A stretch of 14,075 nucleotides of DNA from Emcibacteraceae bacterium (GTDB lineage Bacteria; Pseudomonadota; Alphaproteobacteria; Sphingomonadales; Emcibacteraceae), in the NCBI GenBank assembly GCA_016763335.1, contig JAESUD010000263.1:1-14075 (forward strand), in the 5' to 3' direction. The position numbers and the translations under genes were made by a program. Each line of letters begins with the position of its first letter. The stretch's first letter is position 1. Below, in pieces: positions 8,401 to 14,075 of the stretch. Under the pieces are notes generated by a model, which saw nothing but the letters and a program-made list of their open reading frames with translations, was not told the origin of the DNA and did no database searches.

Positions 8401-8644
8401 TATCTTAACGTCGGTTACGACCTTTGTTGGTCTTGTTCCGATCATGCTAGAAACAAGTTATCAGGCGATATTCATTATTCCAATGGTGGTGTCACTTACA
8501 TTTGGTGTGTTATTTGCGACAATGATTACATTAATTCTGGTGCCTTGTCTTTACGATATCAAGGACACAATTTATGAAAAGGTGTCATTCTTGAATTCAG
8601 AAGAAGGCGATGAGGTTGGCGAACAAACGGGGGCTGCTGAATAA
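5495..8644 (+). CDS. RND multidrug-type efflux pump, inner-membrane permease
   Basis: The 1049-aa protein has the two-fold RND plan: TM1 at about 13-33, a periplasmic porter loop, TM2-6 between about 335 and 480, TM7 at about 530-550, a second periplasmic loop, and TM8-12 between about 866 and 1016. The proton-relay pair Asp397/Asp398 is present in TM4 (GIVVDDAIVVGE). In TM10 the segment GVVINDNLVLVD has Asn935 and Asp936 where AcrB has Lys940-Asn941, so the classical lysine is absent. The length fits the HAE group exporting organic compounds; heavy-metal CusA-type specificity is not indicated by any motif I can see. It should form a trimer using proton motive force with the two upstream products. 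Its stop is 6 bp from the stop of the convergent ferredoxin gene. Substrate is unknown. Confidence 0.95.
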   Translation: MKNLIAWFADNHVAANLLMMLIIIGGIVSVPLLRTEVFPVITPNEITVSVSYLGAGPNEVEDNITIPIEEALKGVANIKKTSSRSRRGTSRVTLQLDRGANVQIVMDEIQSRIDGIRSFPRDIEPPRVRHDIQNDDIIDIIVSGDTDQKTLAAVARRVRSDLLSLPDVTLIDVRGMPPNTISIEVSEFDLRRLGLSMSSVANAISDSSVDISVGSIRNGFGSLQIRAEGRAYYEKEFADITILQQPNGVRIKLGDIAEIKDGISERFFIFRSKGKPSIVLETQLSPGQDVLKLTTAVKDYLEVAKPTFPQGITVTTWRDDSVEFHQRLEMLISNSLTGLVLVFILLVMFLRLDLALWVTFGIVIAFSGAFMIMKLFDFSINQISLFGFLLVLGIVVDDAIVVGEGIHATQRKGKIGLKGAIFGAQSLSLPIILSVFTTILAVMPLLMFESETGQQARDIAVVVSGALIFSLVECLLILPCHLSSTKPFEPNFVWYQKFRVFQKKVAQWLIDFARYTYKPFVEKCLRVKYLSVTIFFSVLVLFITAYSLGFVRSSFNPEIPSNIIRYSVELAETAPEGTGERIHDAMVDAIGGPGGLEEEYEKKTGLARNILFPNYDSFVFGNNIRMSLEMSSEAMAILDAEEVMSAWEKRVGEIPEAVEVTLRNSRNTGRRGGDLSFYVSASDQEGLESAVERIKLEMRDIQGLTQIYDNRDRTRQELRLSLKPEAEHYGLTLGTLSQQVRLGFYGRIVQRIPRDGETIDIHVRYPLKARQNLNALREMYIKTPDGGEIPFNMVATMEYVPLISSPERINGQNTIKVQARMNKNIVSPYEAYKYLEDGIFINLVKEVPGFAVIPDGQVEEQGIFFGEITFYLSLVLMAIYALLAIGLRSYIEPIIILTAVPFGFVGAIIGHLIIDMPVSLYSFLGLFAASGVVINDNLVLVDCIKSLKKQGMHFSEAIAEGGRMRFRAIILTSVTTFVGLVPIMLETSYQAIFIIPMVVSLTFGVLFATMITLILVPCLYDIKDTIYEKVSFLNSEEGDEVGEQTGAAE

Positions 8645-8650
8645 TATTGT

Positions 8651-8971
8651 TTAATCAAGCTCCGGGATCTTGACGGCCATGCCGTCGAGATCCTCATTCA
8701 TTATAATTTGACAGCTAAGCCGACTGCCAGCAATGCGATTATCAAGAAAGTCTAGTAGAGCACTTTCATCTTCATCTGCTATACCGGCGGCGGTTCTAAA
8801 CTTTGTTGGGATGATAATGTGACAGGTAGCACAGGCACAGGCGCCGCCGCAATCTGCGTCAATACCGTCAACGTCATTATCAACGGCTATTTGCATAAGT
8901 GTATCGCCGATTGCGGCTTCAACTTTATATTCTTTATCTTCAGGCGAAATATAGGTAATTATCGGCATCAT
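8651..8971 (-). CDS. [2Fe-2S] ferredoxin, adrenodoxin/putidaredoxin type
   Basis: The 106-aa protein has the cluster ligands Cys41, Cys47, Cys50 and Cys87, in the C-x5-C-x2-C-x36-C spacing of the adrenodoxin family, within DCGGACACATCH and SRLSCQIIM. The flanking DCGG and the ending QIIMNEDLDGMAVKIPE resemble putidaredoxin and rhodobacterial FdVI more than the Isc ferredoxin Fdx. Members pass electrons to cytochrome P450s or to iron-sulfur and heme biosynthesis enzymes; no P450 or ferredoxin reductase lies in the window, so the partner is unknown. It lacks the C-terminal Trp that putidaredoxin uses with P450cam. I place the start at 8971, the first of two adjacent ATGs, because it overlaps the lrp stop as ATGA. 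No strong Shine-Dalgarno precedes it, so translation probably depends on lrp. Confidence 0.93.
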   Translation of the reverse strand: MMPIITYISPEDKEYKVEAAIGDTLMQIAVDNDVDGIDADCGGACACATCHIIIPTKFRTAAGIADEDESALLDFLDNRIAGSRLSCQIIMNEDLDGMAVKIPELD

Positions 8972-9477
8972 TGATCACTTATTTTTATGGCACTACTGGC
9001 TTTTATTTCTTCCATCACCACATAGGTATGGGTGCTGCTGATGTCTTCTATGGTTGATAATTGTTCGCCAAGAAATCTTCTATAATGTTCCATATTGCGG
9101 GTTCTGACTTTAATCAGATAATCAAAGCCGCCAGCGACCATATGACATTCCTGAACCTCATCCATAGCAAGAACCACATCGCGAAAATTATCTAACGCCC
9201 GCGTTGTTGTTCTATCCAAGGAAACTTCGATAAATGAAACAAGAGCGGCATCAAGCATTTTTGGCTCAAGAATGGCGACGTAATTTTTAATGAAACCTTC
9301 TTTTTCAAGTCTCTTTACCCGTTCAAGGCAGGGGGTTGGGCTTAGATGAATAGTTTCTGCCAATTTTACATTGGAAATGCGCCCATCATTTTGCAGTAAC
9401 TTTAAAATTTTTCGATCAATTTGATCCAGTTTGCGAATTGCATTTTGGCCTGATAATTGATCACTTGATTTTACCAT
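8968..9477 (-). CDS. Lrp/AsnC-family transcriptional regulator
   Basis: The 169-aa protein closely follows E. coli Lrp. It has LDQIDRKILKLLQNDGRISN at 18-36, a winged helix-turn-helix with the recognition helix around SPTPCLERVKRLE (46-58), then a RAM/SAM domain with VQECHMVAGGFDYLIKVR (108-125) and THTYVVMEEIK near the end. Lrp proteins form octamers or hexadecamers that bind AT-rich DNA and respond to leucine or other amino acids. The gene is divergent from a small gene, sdaA and putA. In several alphaproteobacteria an Lrp-family protein (PutR) activates divergent putA in response to proline, and Lrp controls serine dehydratase in E. coli. Regulation of these neighbours is therefore likely but inferred. 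The ferredoxin gene overlaps its 3' end by 4 bp. A weak GAGAT sequence precedes the start. Confidence 0.95.
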   Translation of the reverse strand: MVKSSDQLSGQNAIRKLDQIDRKILKLLQNDGRISNVKLAETIHLSPTPCLERVKRLEKEGFIKNYVAILEPKMLDAALVSFIEVSLDRTTTRALDNFRDVVLAMDEVQECHMVAGGFDYLIKVRTRNMEHYRRFLGEQLSTIEDISSTHTYVVMEEIKASSAIKISDQ

Positions 9478-9530
9478 GGTGAATATCTCGTATGTTTGGT
9501 AGTTTTATAGCTTAATTAAACAAGGAATCG

Positions 9531-9544
9531 ATATTAAGTAATAT
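9531..9544. repeat. Short perfect palindrome ATATTA-AG-TAATAT
   Basis: ATATTA at 9531-9536 and its reverse complement TAATAT at 9539-9544 are separated by two bases, 54 bp upstream of the lrp start. It could be an autoregulatory Lrp site, but A/T-only arms of this length arise often by chance. Confidence 0.35.
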
Positions 9545-9570
9545 TTTATGCTATATCATTACAAATAGAC

Positions 9571-9617
9571 AGTTTTAAATATTGCCTTATTTCTAACATA
9601 TTATACTGTTTAAAACT
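9571..9617. repeat. Widely spaced inverted repeat in the lrp control region
   Basis: AGTTTTAAA at 9571-9579 has a perfect reverse complement TTTAAAACT at 9609-9617, separated by 29 bp. The centre-to-centre distance of 38 bp is a little under four helical turns, so two sites could face the same side of the DNA. Function is inferred only. Confidence 0.4.
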
Positions 9618-9675
9618 AAACTGAAAACTATTGTTGACTTTGGGTATTTAGGGGCGTAGATGGTGTGTTTTCCGG

Positions 9676-9697
9676 CATTAAATTGCCATATTTAATG
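9676..9697. repeat. Perfect 8-bp inverted repeat, candidate operator
   Basis: CATTAAAT at 9676-9683 and ATTTAATG at 9690-9697 are exact reverse complements with a 6-base spacer TGCCAT. It lies 53 bp upstream of the small gene at 9750, a plausible place for a regulator upstream of or overlapping the promoter. The dimensions suit a dimeric helix-turn-helix protein such as the divergent Lrp homologue. Binding is not demonstrated. Confidence 0.45.
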
Positions 9698-9749
9698 TAT
9701 ATATTAGATTATAGTAAAGTTTAGTAAGTACAAAAGAGCAGGTAAGACC

Positions 9750-9896
9750 ATGAGCGAACAAACTATTGAAGAGCTTGCAAAAAAATTGATCCGTCGTATG
9801 GGTCGTAGCCAAGCTATTGAGATATGTGAAGCAAATAAATGGTTAAGAGTATTAGAGCATATCAAGTCACTTGATAAGAATGTTCAAAGCGCATAA
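9750..9896 (+). CDS. Small conserved-looking helical protein, 48 aa, unknown function
   Basis: A complete 48-codon reading frame begins MSEQTIEELAKKL and ends KNVQSA. It has a credible ribosome binding site, AGGT at 9740-9743 within GAGCAGGTAAG, six bases before the ATG. I do not recognise the family. The product lacks a signal peptide or membrane segment and has one Cys (26) and one Trp (31). It has roughly nine Lys/Arg against seven Asp/Glu. It reads as two or three short amphipathic helices: about 3-16, 19-28 and 30-41. It sits between the divergent lrp and sdaA, 59 bp ahead of the sdaA ATG on the same strand, so it is probably the first gene of that transcript. A small regulator or adaptor protein is possible, but nothing in the sequence assigns a role. 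It is short enough to be missed by automated gene calling. Confidence 0.7.
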   Translation: MSEQTIEELAKKLIRRMGRSQAIEICEANKWLRVLEHIKSLDKNVQSA

Positions 9897-9944
9897 GCTG
9901 CGTTTAATATCTTTTCTATAATTAACTCCCTTAAACATTGATAA

Positions 9945-9951
9945 AAGGTGG
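9945..9951 (+). promoter_or_regulatory. Shine-Dalgarno that fixes the sdaA start at 9956
   Basis: AAGGTGG lies four bases before the ATG at 9956. An in-frame TTG at 9938 could extend the protein by six residues, but it would place this site inside the gene and has no site of its own. The family N-terminus also fits the ATG. Confidence 0.7.
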
Positions 9952-9955
9952 GGAC

Positions 9956-11329
9956 ATGTACTACAGCGTTTTCAACCTTTTTAAGATCGGCATTGGCCCG
10001 TCAAGCTCGCACACGGTTGGTCCTATGGTGGCGGCAAAATTATTTGTTGAATCCCTACATAGTATAAACGACGTGGCCTCAATCAAGGTTGACGTATATG
10101 GCTCTCTCGCGCTTACCGGCTTGGGCCATGCCACCGACAAGGCGATATTGTTGGGGCTGGAGGGGTATGAGCCTTCGACTGTTGATCCATCGATTATTGA
10201 TGAACGCTGCGAGAAGATTAAGTCATCGGGTATTATTAATCTTTTGGGAAAACGAGAGATCGCATTTTCTTGCAGGGATCATATGCCATTTCATATGGAA
10301 AAATTACTTCCCCATCATAGCAATGGATTATGTTTCACGGCGGTGGATAATGCGGGTCAGAAAATTGCTTCGGAAAATTATTATTCTATTGGCGGCGGCG
10401 CGGTACTTTGCGAAGCAGATTTTGGCCGCAATACGCCGTTACCTGATGAAATTCCTGTGCCTTATTCCTTTAATACCGGGGAAGAATTACTGCAAATATG
10501 CAATGAGAATAATTTTTCGATTGCCGAGTTAATGTGGGCTAACGAAAAAGCATTAATGCCGGAAGAAGATATTAAAAGAGACCTCGATAAAATATTTGAA
10601 GCGATGAATTATTCTATTGATCGCGGCTGTTCCGTTGGTGGTATATTACCGGGCGCATTAAAGGTTAAACGTCGGGCGGCGCAGTTTTTAACGTCATTAA
10701 AAGACGCACAAGAAAAGCAGCTTGGTGATCCATCGGTAATTCTTGACTGGATAAATCTATGGGCGCTTGCTGTTAACGAGGAAAACGCGGCTGGCGGTAG
10801 AGTGGTTACGGCGCCGACAAATGGCGCGGCCGGTATTATCCCGGCAGTACTGCGCTATTATGACCGTTTTTATAACCGTGATGGCAATAAGCAACCCGTT
10901 TATGACTTCCTTCTTACGGCTGCCGCTATTGGTTCTCTTTATAAAAAGAATGCGTCTATTTCCGGTGCGGAAGTCGGATGCCAAGGTGAAGTTGGTGTTG
11001 CGTGCTCAATGGCAGCTGCTGGTTTAACGGCGATTAAGGGCGGCACTGTGATGCAGGTTGAAAATGCGGCTGAAATTGGTATGGAACATAATCTTGGGCT
11101 TACCTGCGATCCCATTGGCGGGTTGGTGCAAATCCCCTGTATTGAGCGAAATGCTATGGGCGCGGTAAAGGCGATTGATGCGTCACGATTAGCACTGCGC
11201 GGCGATGGCCTACATCATGTGTCACTTGATAAAGTGATCGAAACCATGCGCCAAACTGGCAAAGACATGCAGGCGAAATATAAAGAGACCTCAAAAGGCG
11301 GCCTTGCCGTTAACGTTGTGGAATGTTAA
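9956..11329 (+). CDS. sdaA: Iron-sulfur L-serine dehydratase (L-serine ammonia-lyase), single-chain
   Basis: From the ATG at 9956 the protein is 457 aa, the usual length for single-chain (type 2) bacterial L-serine dehydratases. The N-terminal beta domain starts [10 protein letters not shown] and has the signature [14 protein letters not shown] at 11-24. The C-terminal catalytic alpha domain contains [14 protein letters not shown] (286-299), [21 protein letters not shown] (336-356) and the [26 protein letters not shown] region (377-402). The oxygen-sensitive [4Fe-4S] cluster ligands are Cys342, Cys384 and Cys395. The very last residue is Cys457, matching the Legionella enzyme in which the C-terminal Cys plugs the cluster until serine displaces it. 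The enzyme deaminates L-serine to pyruvate and ammonia without PLP. It is followed by putA after 132 bp. lrp is divergent upstream, as would suit amino-acid-responsive control. Confidence 0.95.
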   Translation: MYYSVFNLFKIGIGPSSSHTVGPMVAAKLFVESLHSINDVASIKVDVYGSLALTGLGHATDKAILLGLEGYEPSTVDPSIIDERCEKIKSSGIINLLGKREIAFSCRDHMPFHMEKLLPHHSNGLCFTAVDNAGQKIASENYYSIGGGAVLCEADFGRNTPLPDEIPVPYSFNTGEELLQICNENNFSIAELMWANEKALMPEEDIKRDLDKIFEAMNYSIDRGCSVGGILPGALKVKRRAAQFLTSLKDAQEKQLGDPSVILDWINLWALAVNEENAAGGRVVTAPTNGAAGIIPAVLRYYDRFYNRDGNKQPVYDFLLTAAAIGSLYKKNASISGAEVGCQGEVGVACSMAAAGLTAIKGGTVMQVENAAEIGMEHNLGLTCDPIGGLVQIPCIERNAMGAVKAIDASRLALRGDGLHHVSLDKVIETMRQTGKDMQAKYKETSKGGLAVNVVEC

Positions 11330-11461
11330 CAGTATAAAATACTGCAATTCATCCAATTTTATAGATAATATATCGGCAATATCATAAGAAAAGCAGGACA
11401 TTCTGCTGTATTATGCCGTATATTCCTGTGATTAACTGTTATTAACGCACGGGTGTATCAC
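11330..11461. other. Gap between sdaA and putA
   Basis: This 132-bp AT-rich gap holds a small hairpin directly after the sdaA stop (CAGTAT at 11330-11335, ATACTG at 11339-11344, AAA loop). A second hairpin is AGCAG at 11392-11396 with CTGCT at 11403-11407. Neither is followed by a T run, so I do not call a terminator. ATTAAC is repeated at 11431-11436 and 11441-11446, one helical turn apart, just upstream of putA. No clear sigma-70 pair was found, so putA may be read from the upstream promoter or from its own. Confidence 0.4.
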
Positions 11462-14075
11462 ATGTATTCTTTAAATGACCATAAAACTATTGAAACATTA
11501 TCTTTAAGTGAAATCAGACATGACCTTCGTCAGATGATCCACTTTGACGAAGAAAAATGTGTTGATAATCTGCTTCTTACAACAGAGCTGACCATTGGCG
11601 AGCGTAATCGCTTGGTTGATGCGGCGCGGGTTTATGTTAATAAGTCACACGCTAAAAGTGACAGTCAGGGCACAATGGATTATTTCTTGCAGGAATTTGA
11701 CCTCTCCAATAAAGAGGGGGTGGCGCTTATGTGCTTGGCTGAATCTTTATTAAGAGTTCCAGACGGGGCAACCGCAGATAAACTCATATCGGAAAAAATA
11801 AGCGCCGGACGCTGGTCAGATCACAAAGGGCAGTCGAAAAGCGTATTTGTCAATGCCTCCACTTGGGGCTTGATGCTTACAGGCGGTTTTGTTGATATTG
11901 GTTCGGAAGTTCGAGGCAATACTGATAACTGGTTCAAAAGTTTTATTAAAAAAACTGGTGAGCCTGTGGTTCGCACGGCAATTGTACAAGCTATGCGCAT
12001 TATGGGTGGGCAATATGTGTTGGGCCGTACCATTAAAGAAGCCATTAAACGCGGCATAAAAGAAAATAGTGAAAATACTCGCTTTTCATTTGATATGCTC
12101 GGTGAAGGCGCGCGAACAATGGAAGCCGCAGAGAAATATTTTGACGCCTATAAAGCGGCGATTATGGAAATTGGTGCGCAAAATAACGAAACTGACCCAT
12201 ATGCCGCAAACGGTATATCAGTAAAATTCTCTGCCCTTCACCCAAGATACGAGATGTCGCAGCACGCAACAGTAATGAATGTGATGATACCAAGAATTAC
12301 AGAACTTGCACTTCTTGCCAAAGAAAAAGGCCTTGGCTTCACCATCGACGCGGAAGAAGCGGACAGGCTTGATATCTCTTTAGATATATTTGAAAATCTT
12401 GCCCGTTCAGAACAACTTAAAAATTGGGATGGATTAGGGATAGTGGTGCAGGCATACCAAAAGCGTGCGCCCTATGTTATTGATTGGCTTAATAAGCTCG
12501 GCCGTGAACTTGACCGTAAATTTATGGTACGCTTGGTGAAGGGTGCTTATTGGGATAGTGAAATAAAACACGCTCAGGAAATGGGTCTAACCGATTATCC
12601 GGTATATACCAGAAAAGCATCAACAGATCTTTCTTATCAAGTGTGTGCAGAACGCCTGATGATGGCGCGTGATGCGTTTTATCCGCAATTCGCCACCCAT
12701 AATGCCTATTCAGTGGCATTGGTATTAGAGTTGGTTGAAAAGTGGGATATCGCCGCCGATGAGTTTGAATTTCAACGCCTGCACGGCATGGGGCATTTGC
12801 TTTATGATGTGGTTAAGGAAAATTCTGCTACTGGTTTTAATATGCGGGTTTACGCGCCGGTTGGCGCTCATAAAGACTTGCTTCCATATCTGGTGCGTCG
12901 CTTACTTGAAAACGGGGCCAATAGTTCGTTCGTTAATCGCTTTATGAATATGGACGTGCCCGTTGACGAATTAATGCAAGATACTATTAAACTGGTCGAG
13001 GAAAAATCACCAAAACGCCATAGCATGATACCGTTACCGAAAGATATTATCAGCCATTCGGGCCGTGAGGCCTTCCCGCGTAAAAATGCCGAGGGCTTTG
13101 AGCTAAGTGACCCACTTGAGATTAACAAGCTGATTAAAAGCCTTGAGAGTAAGAAAAGCTGGACAGCAGGGCCGATTGTTTGCGGTAAAATGAGCCTTGA
13201 AAATGCCGAACAAGTCGTCAGCCCGACAACGGGTGAACCGGTCGGTAAAATTGGCATAACATCGAATGATGACATTGAAAAATCCCTGACGGCTAGCGTA
13301 AAAGCACAAAAATCATGGAATGCTCTTGGCGGTTCTGCCCGTGCAGAAATCCTGAGTGAAGCAGCAAATCAACTGGAGGCACGCTGTCTCGATTTGATGG
13401 AGCTTATTGCTGATGAAGTAGGGCGGACACTGGCCGACGGTCTCTCAGAAGTACGTGAAGCGGTTGACTTTTTGCGTTATTATGCCGGGCAGGCCGCGGA
13501 AAATTTTGAAGGCGCTAAATTACTACCCGGCCCAACGGGTGGACGTAATGAACTTTATCTACAGGGGCGGGGAACATTTTTATGCATTAGCCCGTGGAAT
13601 TTTCCGTTGGCAATATTTATCGGTCAAGTATCTGCTGCTCTTGCGGCGGGTAATTCGGTCATTGCCAAGCCGGCCGAACAAACGCCGATTGTCGCCGCAG
13701 AGGCGATAAAAATTCTTCATGCGGCGGGTGTGCCGTCAGACGTTCTTCATTTACTGACTGGTGACGGAGCGACAATTGGCGCTAAACTGGTTGCTGATGA
13801 GCGTATTTCAGGCGTGGCCTTCACTGGCTCAACGGATACGGCAAAAATTATCAATCGCAGCCTCGCAAACCGTGACGGGGCCATTGTACCACTGATCGCT
13901 GAAACCGGCGGGCAAAATGTCATGATTGTTGATAGTACGGCTTTACCGGAACAGGTGGTTGACGATGCTATTTCATCGGCTTTTCAGTCTGCGGGGCAGC
14001 GCTGTTCAGCACTTCGTGTTCTATATTTACAAGATGACGTAGCAGATATAATTATTCCCATGCTTAAAGGGGCGA
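11462..14075 (+). CDS. putA: Bifunctional proline dehydrogenase / L-glutamate-gamma-semialdehyde dehydrogenase, 3'-truncated
   Basis: The frame is open from the ATG at 11462 to the right edge, giving the first 871 residues of PutA. The FAD-dependent proline dehydrogenase barrel shows SVKFSALHPR (253-262), RLVKGAYWDSEIK (357-369) and RRLLENGANSSFVNR (479-493). The NAD-dependent aldehyde dehydrogenase part shows PWNFPLAIF (711-719), FTGST (787-791), ETGGQN with Glu814, and the catalytic Cys848 in GQRCSALR. Together these oxidise proline to glutamate via P5C with substrate channelling; the protein is typically membrane-associated and reduces quinone. The N-terminus begins with the arm and alpha domain and has no ribbon-helix-helix domain, so it cannot autorepress like E. 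coli PutA. The divergent Lrp homologue is the likely regulator. At least 150 residues should remain beyond the window. The ribosome binding site is weak (GGG at 11451-11453). A GTG three codons upstream is an alternative start. Confidence 0.96.
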   Translation, partial: MYSLNDHKTIETLSLSEIRHDLRQMIHFDEEKCVDNLLLTTELTIGERNRLVDAARVYVNKSHAKSDSQGTMDYFLQEFDLSNKEGVALMCLAESLLRVPDGATADKLISEKISAGRWSDHKGQSKSVFVNASTWGLMLTGGFVDIGSEVRGNTDNWFKSFIKKTGEPVVRTAIVQAMRIMGGQYVLGRTIKEAIKRGIKENSENTRFSFDMLGEGARTMEAAEKYFDAYKAAIMEIGAQNNETDPYAANGISVKFSALHPRYEMSQHATVMNVMIPRITELALLAKEKGLGFTIDAEEADRLDISLDIFENLARSEQLKNWDGLGIVVQAYQKRAPYVIDWLNKLGRELDRKFMVRLVKGAYWDSEIKHAQEMGLTDYPVYTRKASTDLSYQVCAERLMMARDAFYPQFATHNAYSVALVLELVEKWDIAADEFEFQRLHGMGHLLYDVVKENSATGFNMRVYAPVGAHKDLLPYLVRRLLENGANSSFVNRFMNMDVPVDELMQDTIKLVEEKSPKRHSMIPLPKDIISHSGREAFPRKNAEGFELSDPLEINKLIKSLESKKSWTAGPIVCGKMSLENAEQVVSPTTGEPVGKIGITSNDDIEKSLTASVKAQKSWNALGGSARAEILSEAANQLEARCLDLMELIADEVGRTLADGLSEVREAVDFLRYYAGQAAENFEGAKLLPGPTGGRNELYLQGRGTFLCISPWNFPLAIFIGQVSAALAAGNSVIAKPAEQTPIVAAEAIKILHAAGVPSDVLHLLTGDGATIGAKLVADERISGVAFTGSTDTAKIINRSLANRDGAIVPLIAETGGQNVMIVDSTALPEQVVDDAISSAFQSAGQRCSALRVLYLQDDVADIIIPMLKGA

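Larger units (their letters stand above)
9478..9749. promoter_or_regulatory. Divergent control region between lrp and the sdaA-putA side
   Basis: This 272-bp strongly AT-rich region separates divergent genes and should hold promoters for both. It contains several inverted repeats, listed separately. A possible plus-strand promoter is TTGACT at 9634-9639 with TAGATG at 9657-9662 (17-bp spacer, good -35 but poor -10). TATAGT at 9710-9715 is a better -10 without a matching -35. AT-richness and palindromes suit Lrp binding, but no copy close to the E. coli Lrp consensus was found by eye. There is no gene longer than a dozen codons in it. Confidence 0.5.

Noticed and set aside
8651..8971. Isc-system ferredoxin (Fdx) identity.
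   Set aside because: The DCGG flank and QIIMNEDLDG ending match putidaredoxin/FdVI-type proteins better, and no isc genes are adjacent.
9660..9695. An 11-codon frame beginning MVCFPALN with AGGGG five bases upstream, as a possible leader peptide.
   Set aside because: It is too short to support, has no run of serine or proline codons expected for attenuation of these genes, and is not followed by a terminator hairpin.
9938..9955. TTG at 9938 as the sdaA start.
   Set aside because: The Shine-Dalgarno AAGGTGG would then lie inside the gene, and the family N-terminus fits the ATG at 9956.
10089..10532. 147-codon plus-strand open frame inside sdaA.
   Set aside because: It is an out-of-frame shadow of a strongly conserved enzyme, with no ribosome binding site and no recognisable domain.
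11392..11407. AGCAG/CTGCT hairpin as a terminator after sdaA.
   Set aside because: The stem is only five pairs and no T run follows.
12868..13275. 135-codon minus-strand open frame inside putA.
   Set aside because: It is antisense to the conserved proline dehydrogenase region and has no independent support.

Overview
The window looks like a chromosomal stretch of a moderately AT-rich proteobacterium, most likely an alphaproteobacterium. This is a lean from gene content, not a phylogenetic result. It rests on a PutA without a ribbon-helix-helix domain next to an Lrp-type regulator, and on a putidaredoxin/FdVI-type ferredoxin. No phage, insertion sequence, tRNA, rRNA or CRISPR array is visible. 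Most of the sequence is coding and most products are recognisable.

Layout. (1) Bases 1-990 carry the 3' part of a 3-hydroxyisobutyryl-CoA hydrolase gene (valine catabolism), cut by the left edge. It converges with and overlaps by 4 bp rluA (987-1640, minus), an rRNA/tRNA pseudouridine synthase. (2) ddaH (1780-2541) encodes a dimethylarginine dimethylaminohydrolase with an intact catalytic triad. (3) Bases 2647-8644 hold a complete tripartite RND efflux operon in the order outer-membrane lipoprotein, periplasmic adaptor, inner-membrane pump, joined by TAATG and ATGA overlaps. (4) Converging on it with a 6-bp gap is a minus-strand pair, lrp (8968-9477) and a [2Fe-2S] ferredoxin gene (8651-8971), which overlap by 4 bp. 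(5) Divergent from lrp, across a 272-bp AT-rich region containing inverted repeats, are a 48-codon small gene (9750-9896), an iron-sulfur L-serine dehydratase gene (sdaA, 9956-11329) and a bifunctional proline catabolism gene (putA, from 11462). putA runs off the right edge.

How the genes work together. The right third looks like an amino-acid catabolism module. SdaA converts serine to pyruvate, PutA converts proline to glutamate, and the divergent Lrp-family protein is the natural candidate regulator because this PutA has no DNA-binding domain of its own. HIBCH and DDAH are also amino-acid-linked, but nothing ties them to the same control. The efflux operon is self-contained and has no adjacent dedicated regulator.

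I did not find a clearly new multi-gene system. The items most worth a second look are the unannotated 48-aa protein between lrp and sdaA, the inverted repeats upstream of it, the overlap of lrp with a P450-type ferredoxin gene, and the long Gly/Arg/Ala-rich tail of the efflux adaptor.
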